Notes: generated from the sequence alone by a model not told the origin. 64,000 bases of DNA from Undibacterium hunanense (GCF_014284335.1 NZ_JACOGF010000005.1:1-64000); one strand, 5' to 3'. Shown: positions 49,728-58,921, counted from the first letter of the stretch. A program made the numbers and translations.

Positions 49728-51992
49728 TTGCTAAAAAATATCAGAAAACAGGTGCCCTGGATAATCGGTCTGGTTGTGACCGTGTTGGTTGCCTTGCAGG
49801 CCAATGCTATTTTCCCGGTAAGACTGGTCAACCTGATCGATTTTTTTGCTTATGACGTCAGGATGCGCCTGGAAGTCCCGCAGCTCAATAAAGATATCAT
49901 CATCGTCAACATCGACGAAAAAAGCCTGACAGAGGTAGGCCAATGGCCTTGGAAGCGTTCGGTTGTGGCGGATCTGATCAAAAGATTGACGGATGATTAC
50001 CATGTGCGCGCCGTGGGCGTCGACGTTGTTTTTCCTGAGCCAGATGGCAGCTCTGGTTTCCAGATACTGGAGGGATTGGCGAAGAAAGAGTTAAAAGACG
50101 ATAAGGGCTTTGCCGAACAGGTGGCAAATCTGAAACATCAACTCGATTTTGATGACCGCCTGACTAAAGCATTTGAAAGTCGCCCCGTCGTGCTTGGCTA
50201 TTTTTTTTCAGATGATAAAAAAGCTGTTAGCAAGGGGGCTTTGCCCAAACCTGCCTTGTTGCAAGCAGAGTTGGGTGGCCGTGATGTTGAATCGGCAGAA
50301 TATTTCAGTTTTATCGCCAATATGCAGCAGCTTCAGGATGCTGCCATAGCGGGTGGTTTCTTGACCCCAACACCAGATTCTGATGGAGTCATACGCAGCA
50401 TACCTCTGCTGGCAAAATATAAATCAAATTATTATGAAGCCTTATCGCTGGCCACTGCCAGGGTGGCGCTGAATGCGACCAGACTGAAACCAAAATTTTC
50501 CAAAGATGCCGAGAGCTTGCAGGCAGATGCCAGCAAGGATGATGAAATTGAAGCTATCGTACTGAATTCATCACCACGCAAGACGATTCCTCTGGAACCC
50601 TTGTTGAGAAGTCTGATTCAATACAAAGGCAAGGGCGGCCCGGATGGCGGGCGATTCACCTACATATCGGCAACTGACGTTTTAAAAAAACAGCTACCTG
50701 AAGCTGTTCTCGCAGATAAAATTATACTGATTGGTACTACGGCAGTAGGGCTCAAGGATTTGCGCACGGCCCCAGTTGGTATTGATTACCCAGGTGTTGA
50801 AATGCATGCCAATGTGATTGCTTCGATACTGGATAATGATTTCAAGGTCAGACCCAGTGATAGTCGCAGCATAGAATTGATACAGGTCATTTTGCTGGGC
50901 ATTGTCCTGACGTTTGCACTCATACGCCTTAAGCCAGTATCGGCAATTTTGTTCACGCTGTCATGTCTGCTGGCAGCCATCGGTTTTAATTATTGGATGT
51001 ATCAAAGTTTTGATAAGGTGCTGCCGCTGGCAACGCCGTTACTGTTGATATTTTTACTTTTCCTCTTTGTGTTTGGCTGGAATTATGTGGTTGAATCACG
51101 CCGCTTGCGTGGTGTGGTCAGGCGTTTTGGTGAATATGTGGCACCTGAACTGGTAGCCGTGATGGCTGATGAACCTGACAGCTATACCATGGAAGGCGAA
51201 AGTCGTGAGCTGACTGTCATGTTTTCAGACGTGAGGGGGTTCACTTCTATCTCTGAAACCCTGAGTGCAGTTGACCTGCGTGAATACATCAACATTTATC
51301 TGACTGCGATGTCTGAAGAAATTCGGGGTAACCGGGGTACGCTTGACAAATATATAGGTGATGCCGTGATGGCCTTCTGGGGTGCGCCGGTAAGACTTAC
51401 CGATCATGCCAGACGATCGGTAGAAAGCGCGTTGAAAATGCAGGTGACAGCACGACGCCTGAGTGAGGAATTTGTCCAGCGTGGCTGGCCAGCCCTGAAA
51501 ATAGGTATAGGCCTGAACACTGGTGAAGTGCGCGTGGGCGACATGGGTTCCAAAATTCGTCTGGCTTATACCGTGATGGGGGATGCCGTCAATTTGTCGT
51601 CCAGACTGGAAGGCGTGACCAAGCTATACGGCGTGGGTATTATCGTCGGTGAGGCGACAAAAAATGCTGCGCCGGAATTTGCGTATAGAGAACTTGACCG
51701 AGTCAGGGTTAAGGGCAAGACACAGCCCATTTCCATTTTTGAACCCGTCGTGGAATTGGTCAATCTGGATGCAGGTATGGCGGCAATACTTGACCTGTGG
51801 CATCGCGCCCTGAACAGTTTTCGTACCCAGCAATGGCATGAGGCAGAGGTGCTGTTCAAAGACTATCTGCAAACCCATGCAGCCGATGTCGCAGCCCAGG
51901 TTTTCCTGGAACGTATTGCGTATTATCGTGACAATCCGCCACCTGCCGACTGGGATGGCGTTGCCACCTTTGCCAGCAAGTTCAGCGAATAA
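49728..51992 (+). CDS. CHASE2-domain adenylate/guanylate cyclase
   Basis: A 754-residue membrane class III cyclase. A first membrane helix (about residues 7-25) is followed by an extracytoplasmic CHASE2 sensor (about 35-370; NIDEKSLTEVGQWPWKRSVVADLI). Three transmembrane helices (about 382-455) lead to the catalytic domain (about 485-680). Metal aspartates lie in VMFSDVRGFTSISE and DKYIGDAVMAFWG, and NTGEVRVGDMGS follows. The lysine in LDKYIGD is the type expected for ATP specificity. The start is a TTG with a strong GGGGAGG site. It follows the HD-GYP gene by 38 bp, so the PDE-HD-GYP-cyclase genes may be one transcript. Confidence 0.9.
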   Translation: MLKNIRKQVPWIIGLVVTVLVALQANAIFPVRLVNLIDFFAYDVRMRLEVPQLNKDIIIVNIDEKSLTEVGQWPWKRSVVADLIKRLTDDYHVRAVGVDVVFPEPDGSSGFQILEGLAKKELKDDKGFAEQVANLKHQLDFDDRLTKAFESRPVVLGYFFSDDKKAVSKGALPKPALLQAELGGRDVESAEYFSFIANMQQLQDAAIAGGFLTPTPDSDGVIRSIPLLAKYKSNYYEALSLATARVALNATRLKPKFSKDAESLQADASKDDEIEAIVLNSSPRKTIPLEPLLRSLIQYKGKGGPDGGRFTYISATDVLKKQLPEAVLADKIILIGTTAVGLKDLRTAPVGIDYPGVEMHANVIASILDNDFKVRPSDSRSIELIQVILLGIVLTFALIRLKPVSAILFTLSCLLAAIGFNYWMYQSFDKVLPLATPLLLIFLLFLFVFGWNYVVESRRLRGVVRRFGEYVAPELVAVMADEPDSYTMEGESRELTVMFSDVRGFTSISETLSAVDLREYINIYLTAMSEEIRGNRGTLDKYIGDAVMAFWGAPVRLTDHARRSVESALKMQVTARRLSEEFVQRGWPALKIGIGLNTGEVRVGDMGSKIRLAYTVMGDAVNLSSRLEGVTKLYGVGIIVGEATKNAAPEFAYRELDRVRVKGKTQPISIFEPVVELVNLDAGMAAILDLWHRALNSFRTQQWHEAEVLFKDYLQTHAADVAAQVFLERIAYYRDNPPPADWDGVATFASKFSE

Positions 51993-52004
51993 TTGCATGC
52001 ACTT

Positions 52005-53300
52005 TTATTGAGTGGCATGTGATGCTGTCTTTACCCGCAGCAGGTAATAACTGAGTACGCCCAGCGCAATGCCCCAGCAGGCTGATCCCAGACCCAGCAG
52101 GCTGATATTCGAGGCAGTGACGATAAAGGTGATCAGTGCAGCCTCACGTTCCGAGTTTTCCTGCATGGCATTTACCAGACCATTCTGTATCGCGCCCAGT
52201 AAAGCCAGGCCGGCCACCGTGGTCACCAATGCATGCGGCAGATGCAGGAACAGCGTGGTCAGCGAACCGGCAAAGCTGCCTATCAACAAATAGAACACCC
52301 CGCAGGCAAGGCCGGCTACCCAGCGTTTTTCTGGTTGATGATGCGCCTCTGGCCCCGTGCAGATAGCCGCAGTAATCGCCGCCAGGTTAACCCCATGTGC
52401 GCCGAATGGTGCCAGCAACAGACTGGCCAGACCAGTGCCGCTGACCAGTTTACTACTGGGTGCGCGTTCATAACCCGCAGCACGCAGGACCGCAACGCCG
52501 GGTACCTGCTGGCCGGTCAAGCACAGCAGTGCCAGCGGCAGGCCCAGGCTGAGCAGGGCACTGACAGAAAATTCCGGTGTAGTCCAGACTGGCAAGGTCA
52601 GACCGGCCTGCCAGGTGATGGCTGCTGAATTGGCGGCTGTATTGGCTGCATCACCCCAGCCCAGCACGCTCCATAGCAGTACCCCGGTCAGCAGGGTCAG
52701 TACGATGGCATAGCGGGCAGAACGTTTTTTGTAAAACAGATAGGCAATGAACATCAGGCCCACCAGATACGGCGCACCATGGGCTTCACTGCGGGCGCTG
52801 GCAAACACATCGACACCAAAGCGCATCAGTATGCCGGCCAGCATGGCGGCACACAGGCTTTTCGGGATGTGCGCCATCAGCTTTTCAAAAATCCCGGTGG
52901 CACCGATGAGGAAGATAATGGCCGCTGCAAACAGATACGCAGCAATCGCCTGATTGTAGGGCAGTGTCGCCAGCGCTGTCACCAGCAGGGCAGCACCAGG
53001 TGTATTCCAGGCACAGATGACCGGGATTTTATAGCGCCAGCTCATCCATGCACCAGACAGGCCAGAACCGATAGAGACTGCCCAGAGCCATGAACTGGTT
53101 TGGGCAGAAGTCAAATGGGCAGCCTGTGCTGCCTGTAACATCAACAGCATGGGACCCGCGTAAGAGATCAATACGGCAATCAGGCCAGCCAGCACGGCGG
53201 GGAACAGATCAACCGCCCTATGAGCAATACCCGGCTTGACATTGCTGGCAGTAGAGAGAAGGGAGCTGGTGGCAGGGGATGATGTGTGGGATGTAGTCAT
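52005..53300 (-). CDS. benE: BenE-family benzoate/proton symporter
   Basis: A 431-residue inner-membrane carrier with about 12 hydrophobic segments. The family features are AGLIAVLISYAGPMLLMLQAAQAA near the N-terminus, SWLWAVSIGSGLSGAWMSWRYKIPVICAWNTPGAALL, and the late FGAHGVNLAAITAAICTGPEAHHQPEKRW loop. BenE proteins import benzoate or other aromatic acids with protons. No benzoate catabolic genes are nearby, so the true substrate is open. It is transcribed divergently from the MocR-type regulator 55 bp away. Confidence 0.88.
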   Translation of the reverse strand: MTTSHTSSPATSSLLSTASNVKPGIAHRAVDLFPAVLAGLIAVLISYAGPMLLMLQAAQAAHLTSAQTSSWLWAVSIGSGLSGAWMSWRYKIPVICAWNTPGAALLVTALATLPYNQAIAAYLFAAAIIFLIGATGIFEKLMAHIPKSLCAAMLAGILMRFGVDVFASARSEAHGAPYLVGLMFIAYLFYKKRSARYAIVLTLLTGVLLWSVLGWGDAANTAANSAAITWQAGLTLPVWTTPEFSVSALLSLGLPLALLCLTGQQVPGVAVLRAAGYERAPSSKLVSGTGLASLLLAPFGAHGVNLAAITAAICTGPEAHHQPEKRWVAGLACGVFYLLIGSFAGSLTTLFLHLPHALVTTVAGLALLGAIQNGLVNAMQENSEREAALITFIVTASNISLLGLGSACWGIALGVLSYYLLRVKTASHATQ

Positions 53301-53355
53301 GTGCTTAGTCTAGTGCAGCAGCGACTGTTATTTGCTTACAGTGCCAGACTGATTT

Positions 53356-54831
53356 ATGCTGTACAGATTGAATATGAGGGCATCTGTTATGCAGCACAGT
53401 TACAGACAACTGGCACAGGCATTGGACAGCGATATCCGGGCTGGCCGCTATCAGGTGGGTGAACGCCTGCCTTCGGTGCGTGAATTTGCCAGCCTGAAGC
53501 AGCTTAGTGTATCCACCGTCATACGTTGTTATCGGTATCTTGAAACCGAGGGGCTGGTAGAAGCGCGCAGCAAGTCTGGCATGTATGTGGCGGACTGGAA
53601 GGTTCGTGCTGCGGATCAGGCCAGAACCCTCGCATCGAAAACAAAGCTGACACCGCCAGCGGTTGAATATGACAAACTGGTGTCGCTGCAACACCGCATG
53701 ACAGAACTGTATTCGCTGACAGCGCAACCCCTGCAACTGGGCCTGCATCTGGCCAGTGCCGCACCCGAATGGTACCCCTGCGACGCCTTGGCAAAAATTG
53801 CCCAACGCCAGCTCAGGCAGGATCCCATGCTCATCGGCGTGTACCCGGGTGGCACGGGATTACCTGCATTGAAGACCGCATTGATTCAATGGCTGAAAAC
53901 CTCTGGTGTCGACCTTGAGGCGTCAGACCTGTTGATCACTAATGGCAGTACCGAAGCCCTGAGCGTAGCCCTGCGCGCGGTAGCGCAGGCAGGCGATGCC
54001 GTCATTGTTGAATCGCCCGTCTACTTTGGCTTGCTGCAAATGCTGGAAAACCTGGGCATCAAAGCGATAGAAGTGCCCTGTGTGCCAGGCCAGGGCATCA
54101 GCCTGGAAGCACTGGAATATGCACTCGAACATCAGACGGGCGTGCGGGCCGTGGTCGCCATGCCCAACTTTCAGAATCCGCTAGGTTGCAGTATGTCTGA
54201 AAAAAACAAGAAACGTCTGCTGCGCTTGATAGAACAACATGACCTGGCATTGATAGAAGATGATGTATTCGGCGACCTTTCGCATTTGCAGCATAGACCG
54301 CAAGCCATCAAGGCCTGGGACAGACAGGGCAGGGTCATCTATTGTGGTTCATGCAGCAAGAGCCTGGCACCGGCTTTCCGCGTAGGCTGGATTGCTGGCG
54401 GGCGTTACCAGGCCAGGATCAATTCGCTGAAACTCAGTACGTCCCTGATCACGCCCTTGTTTGAACAGGCGGTGCTGGCAGAATTCATGCAATCGGGTAC
54501 CCTGCCTTCGCATTTGCGCAAATTGCGTGAACGACTGGCTGCGACCATACCGCTGGCGACAGCGGCGATACACCGCTATTTTCCAGCCGGGACACAAGTC
54601 ATCAGCCCCGCTGGCGGCTGGTGGTTGTGGCTGGAATTGCCGGAACATATCGATACCCTGGCACTGCTGCGCCAGGCAGTCAGCGTCGGCATTGCGTTTA
54701 CGCCGGGTAGCCTGTTCTCTGGCTCTGGCAAATATGCGAATTATCTGCGCCTGAATATAGGACGCCCCTGGGGACGTGAGATGGAACAGGGGATGAAGCT
54801 GCTGGGCAGACTGGCGCAGGATGTCGCCTGA
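53356..54831 (+). CDS. MocR-type GntR regulator with aminotransferase domain
   Basis: A 491-residue PLP-binding regulator. The N-terminal GntR winged helix (about residues 13-80; LAQALDSDIRAGRYQVGERLPSVREFASLKQLSVSTV) joins a fold-type I aminotransferase domain. This carries the PLP lysine in CGSCSKSLAPAFRVGWIAGG (about 330-349) and NFQNPLGCSM for substrate and cofactor contact. Members include PdxR and GabR, which regulate neighbouring genes rather than transaminate. Divergence from benE over 55 bp suggests it controls benE. ATGs at 53374 and 53389 are alternative starts. Confidence 0.9.
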   Translation: MLYRLNMRASVMQHSYRQLAQALDSDIRAGRYQVGERLPSVREFASLKQLSVSTVIRCYRYLETEGLVEARSKSGMYVADWKVRAADQARTLASKTKLTPPAVEYDKLVSLQHRMTELYSLTAQPLQLGLHLASAAPEWYPCDALAKIAQRQLRQDPMLIGVYPGGTGLPALKTALIQWLKTSGVDLEASDLLITNGSTEALSVALRAVAQAGDAVIVESPVYFGLLQMLENLGIKAIEVPCVPGQGISLEALEYALEHQTGVRAVVAMPNFQNPLGCSMSEKNKKRLLRLIEQHDLALIEDDVFGDLSHLQHRPQAIKAWDRQGRVIYCGSCSKSLAPAFRVGWIAGGRYQARINSLKLSTSLITPLFEQAVLAEFMQSGTLPSHLRKLRERLAATIPLATAAIHRYFPAGTQVISPAGGWWLWLELPEHIDTLALLRQAVSVGIAFTPGSLFSGSGKYANYLRLNIGRPWGREMEQGMKLLGRLAQDVA

Positions 54832-54832
54832 T

Positions 54833-55762
54833 TCAGATCAGCCTGGCCGCTAACAGGGCCTTATCCCATTCCGGCACCGGCTGGTATTCTTCCACCAGAA
54901 AATCAATCAGAGCCCTGACTTTCGGTGCTACTTTGTGGGTAGCCGGGTACAGGGCCGTAAAGTCGTTCAGTGGCAATGCCCAGTCTGTCAGTACGGGGAT
55001 CAGACGGCCTTCCAGCAGATCACGCCATGCGAGAAAGCTCGTGTCATACACAATGCCCAGACCCCGCAGTGCTGCCTGGTGCAAAACCTTGCCATTATTG
55101 GATGAAAACCCCGGTGTGATGTCGATGGCAAGATGCTCGCCTGCGCGTTCGAAATGCCAGGTATTGCCTTGCGTCAGGTGGCTGAAATGCAGACAGCGGT
55201 GTTGCAGCAATTGTTCCGGGTGTACCGGCATGCCATGTTGCGCCAGATACACCGGGCTGGCGCACAATATGCCGCGACAGGGTGCCAGGCGGCGCATATG
55301 CAGGCCACGGCTGTCCGGTATGCCGCCAACCCGGATGCTGAGGTCAAAACCATGCTTGAACGGGTCCAGCAAATTGTCGTCTACATGCAGGGTGGGTTGC
55401 AGCTTGGGATGCAGCAGTGCAAAGCGGGCCAGGGCATCGGCCAGCCATTCACTGCCAAAGCTGCTGGGTGCCTGTATGCGTATGCCACCCGCCAGTTCAT
55501 GACCGGCCTGGCTGATCACCAGACGTGCCTGGCGAGCCTGTTCGACGCTGGCGCTGCATGGTTCCAGATAAGCCTGACCCAGTTCAGTCAGGCTGACTTC
55601 ACGGGTGGAACGGTGCAGCAGGCGTGCCCCCAGCTCTGCTTCCAGCTGCATGATGTGCTTGCTGACCATGGCGCGACTGATACCCAGATGGCGTCCGGCC
55701 GCACTGAAGCTGCGCTGGCGCGCCACCTCGACAAAGATTTCCATTGCTTTTAACTGGTCCAT
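54833..55762 (-). CDS. LysR-family transcriptional regulator
   Basis: A 309-residue LysR regulator with the N-terminal winged helix-turn-helix (MDQLKAMEIFVEVARQRSFSAAGRHLGISRAMVSKHIMQLE, about residues 1-41) and a substrate-binding-like effector domain (about 90-295) of the CrgA/DmlR subgroup. It is convergent with the MocR gene, with one base between the two stops. It is divergent from the phytanoyl-dioxygenase operon across 173 bp, which is the likely target. The effector is unknown. Confidence 0.92.
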   Translation of the reverse strand: MDQLKAMEIFVEVARQRSFSAAGRHLGISRAMVSKHIMQLEAELGARLLHRSTREVSLTELGQAYLEPCSASVEQARQARLVISQAGHELAGGIRIQAPSSFGSEWLADALARFALLHPKLQPTLHVDDNLLDPFKHGFDLSIRVGGIPDSRGLHMRRLAPCRGILCASPVYLAQHGMPVHPEQLLQHRCLHFSHLTQGNTWHFERAGEHLAIDITPGFSSNNGKVLHQAALRGLGIVYDTSFLAWRDLLEGRLIPVLTDWALPLNDFTALYPATHKVAPKVRALIDFLVEEYQPVPEWDKALLAARLI

Positions 55763-55882
55763 CTAGTGATTGTCTATATATTGGAGACAATCTGTCAACC
55801 ATTGTTGGTGTTGTAAGAGACAAGCTGTATTCGTTACACTTGATGTAAGTCAAGGTGCAGCGTCAATATTGATCAGTCTGTG

Positions 55883-55918
55883 CCAGTCAGTCCAGCTAGT
55901 CCAACCAATCCAGCCATA
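55883..55918. repeat. 9-bp imperfect tandem array upstream of the phytanoyl dioxygenase gene
   Basis: Four 9-bp units: ccagtcagt, ccagctagt, ccaaccaat and ccagccata, ending 17 bp before the start codon in the leader. A caggag ribosome site follows. Confidence 0.75.
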
Positions 55919-55935
55919 CGCCAACAGGAGTCGCC

Positions 55936-56775
55936 ATGCTGAATGCCGAACAGATCAAGCAGTTTCATCAGGACGGCTATATCGTCGTGCCGGATTTTAA
56001 AAACCAGGCCGACATTGCTGCCCTGCGTGAACGCGCTGCCAAAATTGTCGATGAATTTGATCCTGCATCATCCAGGTCTATCTTTACGACCAAAGAACAG
56101 GAAAAGAAGGTCGATCATTATTTCCTCAATTCGGCCAACAATATCAGTTGTTTTTTTGAAGAAGAAGCCTTTGATGAGCAGGGTAATCTGCGTCAGGCCA
56201 AAGCCCTGTCCATCAACAAGATAGGGCATGCCATACATGATCTTGATCCGGTATTCAGCGCATTTTCTCGCGGCCCTGCTCTGGCACAAGTGGCTGAGCA
56301 ACTGGGCCTGCAGCAGCCACAGATCTGGCAATCCATGTACATCTTCAAGCAACCCGGCATAGGTGGTGAAGTGCGCTGGCATCAGGATGCCACTTACTTT
56401 GAAACCGATCCTGTCAGTGTTACTACATTCTGGTTTGCCCTCGAAGATGCGACACTGGAAAACGGCTGCATGTGGGCCGAACCGGGCGGGCATCGCACTC
56501 CCATGCGTGAACGCTTTGTGCGTGAAGGTGATCAGGTACGTGTAGAAAAACTTGATGCCATGCCCTGGCCCGACGACAGTACAGCCATACCGCTGGAAGT
56601 GAAAGCAGGCAGCCTGGTCTGCTTCCATGGTTTGTTGCCGCATTACAGCGCACCCAATCGCTCGGCCTTTTCGCGCCATGCGTATACCCTGCATGTCACC
56701 GATGGCAGCACCCATTACTCACCACACAACTGGATACAGCGCGATGACAGTTTCCCGGTGCGTGGTTTTGTCTGA
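55936..56775 (+). CDS. Phytanoyl-CoA dioxygenase-family protein
   Basis: A 279-residue Fe(II)/2-oxoglutarate-dependent oxygenase of the PhyH superfamily. The double-stranded beta-helix metal triad is visible as His and Asp in RWHQDATYF (about residues 148-156) and a distal His in GLLPHYSAPNRS, followed by the 2-oxoglutarate Arg region (FSRHAY). The substrate cannot be read; related enzymes hydroxylate CoA esters, quaternary amines or natural-product intermediates. It is the first gene of a pair with a TIM-barrel protein. A caggag ribosome site supports the start. Confidence 0.88.
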   Translation: MLNAEQIKQFHQDGYIVVPDFKNQADIAALRERAAKIVDEFDPASSRSIFTTKEQEKKVDHYFLNSANNISCFFEEEAFDEQGNLRQAKALSINKIGHAIHDLDPVFSAFSRGPALAQVAEQLGLQQPQIWQSMYIFKQPGIGGEVRWHQDATYFETDPVSVTTFWFALEDATLENGCMWAEPGGHRTPMRERFVREGDQVRVEKLDAMPWPDDSTAIPLEVKAGSLVCFHGLLPHYSAPNRSAFSRHAYTLHVTDGSTHYSPHNWIQRDDSFPVRGFV

Positions 56776-56785
56776 AGGGCCGGGT

Positions 56786-56827
56786 ATGAGTGTATTGATA
56801 TGAATGTAATGATATGAGTGTATTGAT
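56786..56827 (+). repeat. 14-bp triplicate with overlapping ATGA minicistrons
   Basis: Units 56786-56799 and 56814-56827 are identical (atgagtgtattgat) and 56800-56813 differs at two bases. The first two ATGs each open a five-codon frame ending in TGA that overlaps the next ATG (ATGA at 56800 and 56814). The third ATG is the TIM-barrel start codon. A gaagggccggg stretch before 56786 could load ribosomes. Confidence 0.8.
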
Positions 56828-57632
56828 TTTTGCCCCGCACTGGGGCAGCGCCCACCTGAGTCGTGAGGCTTTCATCGCCCGCGTGCTGGAAGCCGGTTTT
56901 GACGGCGTGGAAATGTCTCTGCCCATGGATGCCAGTGAACGCGATGCCTGGACCCGCGCCATCGCCGATGCCGGCCTGCACCTGATCGCCCAGCAGTGGG
57001 AAACCGTATTCCACAGCGACTTTGCGCAACACAAACAGGCGCTGGCAGACTTGCTGCGCAATGCCTGTGCCGCCAGACCCCTGTTTGTGAATACGCATAC
57101 CGGCAAAGATTTTTACAGCTATGCGCAAAATGCAGAATTGCTGGATCTGGCTGATGAGATCGCCGCCCGAACCGGCGTCCCCATCGTGCATGAAATCCAC
57201 CGTAGCCGTTTCAGCGGCCATCCCATGCTCTTGCTGCCCTACCTGGCGCAACGACCGCAACTGGCCCTGAATGCCGATCTGTCGCACTGGTGCTGCGCCT
57301 GTGAATCGCTGCTCGAAGATCAGGCCCATGTACTGGAACAGGTCTACCCGCATGTACGCCATATCCATGCCCGTGTTGGTCATAGCCAGGGTCCGCAGGT
57401 GAATGATTTCCGTGCACCAGAACATGCGGCTGCATTGCAACAGCATCTGTCGTGGTGGGATGCCATCATCCACCAGCAGCGCGCATCCGGCAAACAACAG
57501 ATCACGCTGACGCCAGAATTTGGGCCATCCCCCTACACGCAGACCCTGCCGTATACGAACCAGGTGGTTTCCGATGCGTGGGAGCAGAATGTGGCAATGA
57601 TGCAGTTATTGCGTGCACGCTATCAGGGCTGA
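56814..57632 (+). CDS. TIM-barrel protein, sugar phosphate isomerase/epimerase family
   Basis: A 272-residue AP-endonuclease-2/xylose-isomerase-like TIM barrel. The four putative metal ligands fall in VPIVHEIHRSRF (Glu, about residue 126), ALNADLSHWC (Asp/His), HIHARVGHSQGPQV (His, about 184) and LTPEFGPSPY (Glu, about 231). Such enzymes epimerise or isomerise sugars and inositols, or act on hydroxypyruvate. It forms an operon with the dioxygenase 38 bp upstream, so the pair may degrade one unusual sugar or polyol-like compound. Both of its ends lie in tandem repeats: the start in a triplicated 14-mer, the stop in an eightfold 12-mer. Confidence 0.85.
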   Translation: MSVLIFAPHWGSAHLSREAFIARVLEAGFDGVEMSLPMDASERDAWTRAIADAGLHLIAQQWETVFHSDFAQHKQALADLLRNACAARPLFVNTHTGKDFYSYAQNAELLDLADEIAARTGVPIVHEIHRSRFSGHPMLLLPYLAQRPQLALNADLSHWCCACESLLEDQAHVLEQVYPHVRHIHARVGHSQGPQVNDFRAPEHAAALQQHLSWWDAIIHQQRASGKQQITLTPEFGPSPYTQTLPYTNQVVSDAWEQNVAMMQLLRARYQG

Positions 57633-57719
57633 AATCGGGGCTGAAATCGGGGCTGAAATCGGGACTGAAATCGGGGCTGAAATCAGGGCTGAAATCAGGG
57701 CTGAAATCAGGGCTGAATC
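57624..57719. repeat. Eight-copy 12-bp tandem array over the stop codon
   Basis: Units of cagggctgaaat / cggggctgaaat run head to tail from 57624 to 57719, with the last unit slightly altered. The first unit contains the TIM-barrel stop (ggc tga). Because 12 is a multiple of three, seven more TGA codons follow in the same frame. The array is nearly uniform, which implies recent expansion. Confidence 0.92.
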
Positions 57720-57805
57720 TTGTAGCGAAAGTTTTTTCATGACATCATGCGCATTGATTGCCATATAGACTACTTAGACTACTGCCACGCAGTTGGAAAG
57801 GCCTT

Positions 57806-58921
57806 ATGCAGGATGTGCGTACAAGCTATGTATTTACCCGGATAAAACGCGAGCTATTCTTGATAGAAAAGCTGGCGTATGTTGCGCTGGCTGCCAGCGT
57901 GGTGGGCACCTTTTTCTGGTTCATGCATCTGAATATGCTGAGCCTGCTGACTCTGGAAAAGATGTGGGGCATGTTTTCGCTCCGGCATCCTGAGCGGTGG
58001 AGTGGGCTGGTCTTTGGCCTGGCGCTCGTGCTGGTGCAATCCATCATGCAATGGTCTTACCGCTCTGCCAGACTCGTTGTTAATGCTGAAGGGCTGCGTC
58101 TGGAACAGACTTCAACCTCACTGCTGGCCAATCTGACATTCTTTGGAAGAGAAATGCGCTGGAATGATCTGAAGAGCGTATCTTTCATTCCACGGTTTGG
58201 TGTCTTGCAATTGCGCTCGCATGCGCACAAGCTGCCATGGGCCATCCGCAGTAAAGATTGGCAGTTGCAAAATGCCGGCGCCACGCCGGTGGCAGATAAA
58301 AATGCAGAACCTGCACTGGTACGCTTATTCCGCGAACATGGCGTGTTCGACAGCTTTGCTGCCGATAGCAATCTGGATGCGGCAATGTTTGATCTGACGA
58401 AGCATCCTGCGACAAAAAAAGTCCTGACAGGCATGGCTGTGCTGGTGGTCTACGGTTTCGTAGACCGTTTCTTGCAAAGCGAAGCATGGGCCTTCTTCAA
58501 TGCCAGTTATGGCATGCCGCATGTGCTGGCAGGGGTGCTGGCCAGCCTGGTACTGGGGCTTTTCTTGTTTATGGCGAGTCGCGAACGCATTGTACCCGTA
58601 CGTATCATTTTGGGTCTGGCGGTATTGAGCGGGGCAATGTTTGCTGGCGCCAGCTATGTGGGCGGCATACGCATTAACCAGTTGCTGGGCGGCCCCTTAC
58701 TGGAAGCGCATTATCACAGAAACATACCATGCAACGCATTGGTGCCCGAAGACAAAAACTTGCCCATTATTGAATATACCAATCTCGCCAGAGCCTACTG
58801 GTGCAGCAAGACTGTGGATGAAGTGGTGATCGTGAAAGTACGTAAAGGCCTGTTTGGCCTATATCAGGTTGATCTCAGCGAGCACCGCAGCGCTATTCGT
58901 GAATACCGGCAAAATCATTAA
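57806..58921 (+). CDS. Multi-pass membrane protein, unknown
   Basis: A 371-residue protein of no family I recognise. Two hydrophobic segments lie near the N-terminus (about residues 20-45 and 65-90). A soluble domain follows (about 95-205), reminiscent of a PH-like/YcxB-type module (RLVVNAEGLRLEQ, EMRWNDLKSVSFIP). Three more membrane segments occupy about 210-300. The end is extracytoplasmic or cytoplasmic with several cysteines (NIPCNALVPE, AYWCSKTV). I start it at the ATG at 57806, which has GGAAAGG upstream, rather than the TTG at 57758. It stands alone. Confidence 0.75.
   Translation: MQDVRTSYVFTRIKRELFLIEKLAYVALAASVVGTFFWFMHLNMLSLLTLEKMWGMFSLRHPERWSGLVFGLALVLVQSIMQWSYRSARLVVNAEGLRLEQTSTSLLANLTFFGREMRWNDLKSVSFIPRFGVLQLRSHAHKLPWAIRSKDWQLQNAGATPVADKNAEPALVRLFREHGVFDSFAADSNLDAAMFDLTKHPATKKVLTGMAVLVVYGFVDRFLQSEAWAFFNASYGMPHVLAGVLASLVLGLFLFMASRERIVPVRIILGLAVLSGAMFAGASYVGGIRINQLLGGPLLEAHYHRNIPCNALVPEDKNLPIIEYTNLARAYWCSKTVDEVVIVKVRKGLFGLYQVDLSEHRSAIREYRQNH

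Noticed and set aside
57624-57719. Possible CRISPR array
   Set aside because: Units of 12 bp run head to tail with no spacers, and no cas genes are nearby. It is a simple tandem repeat.
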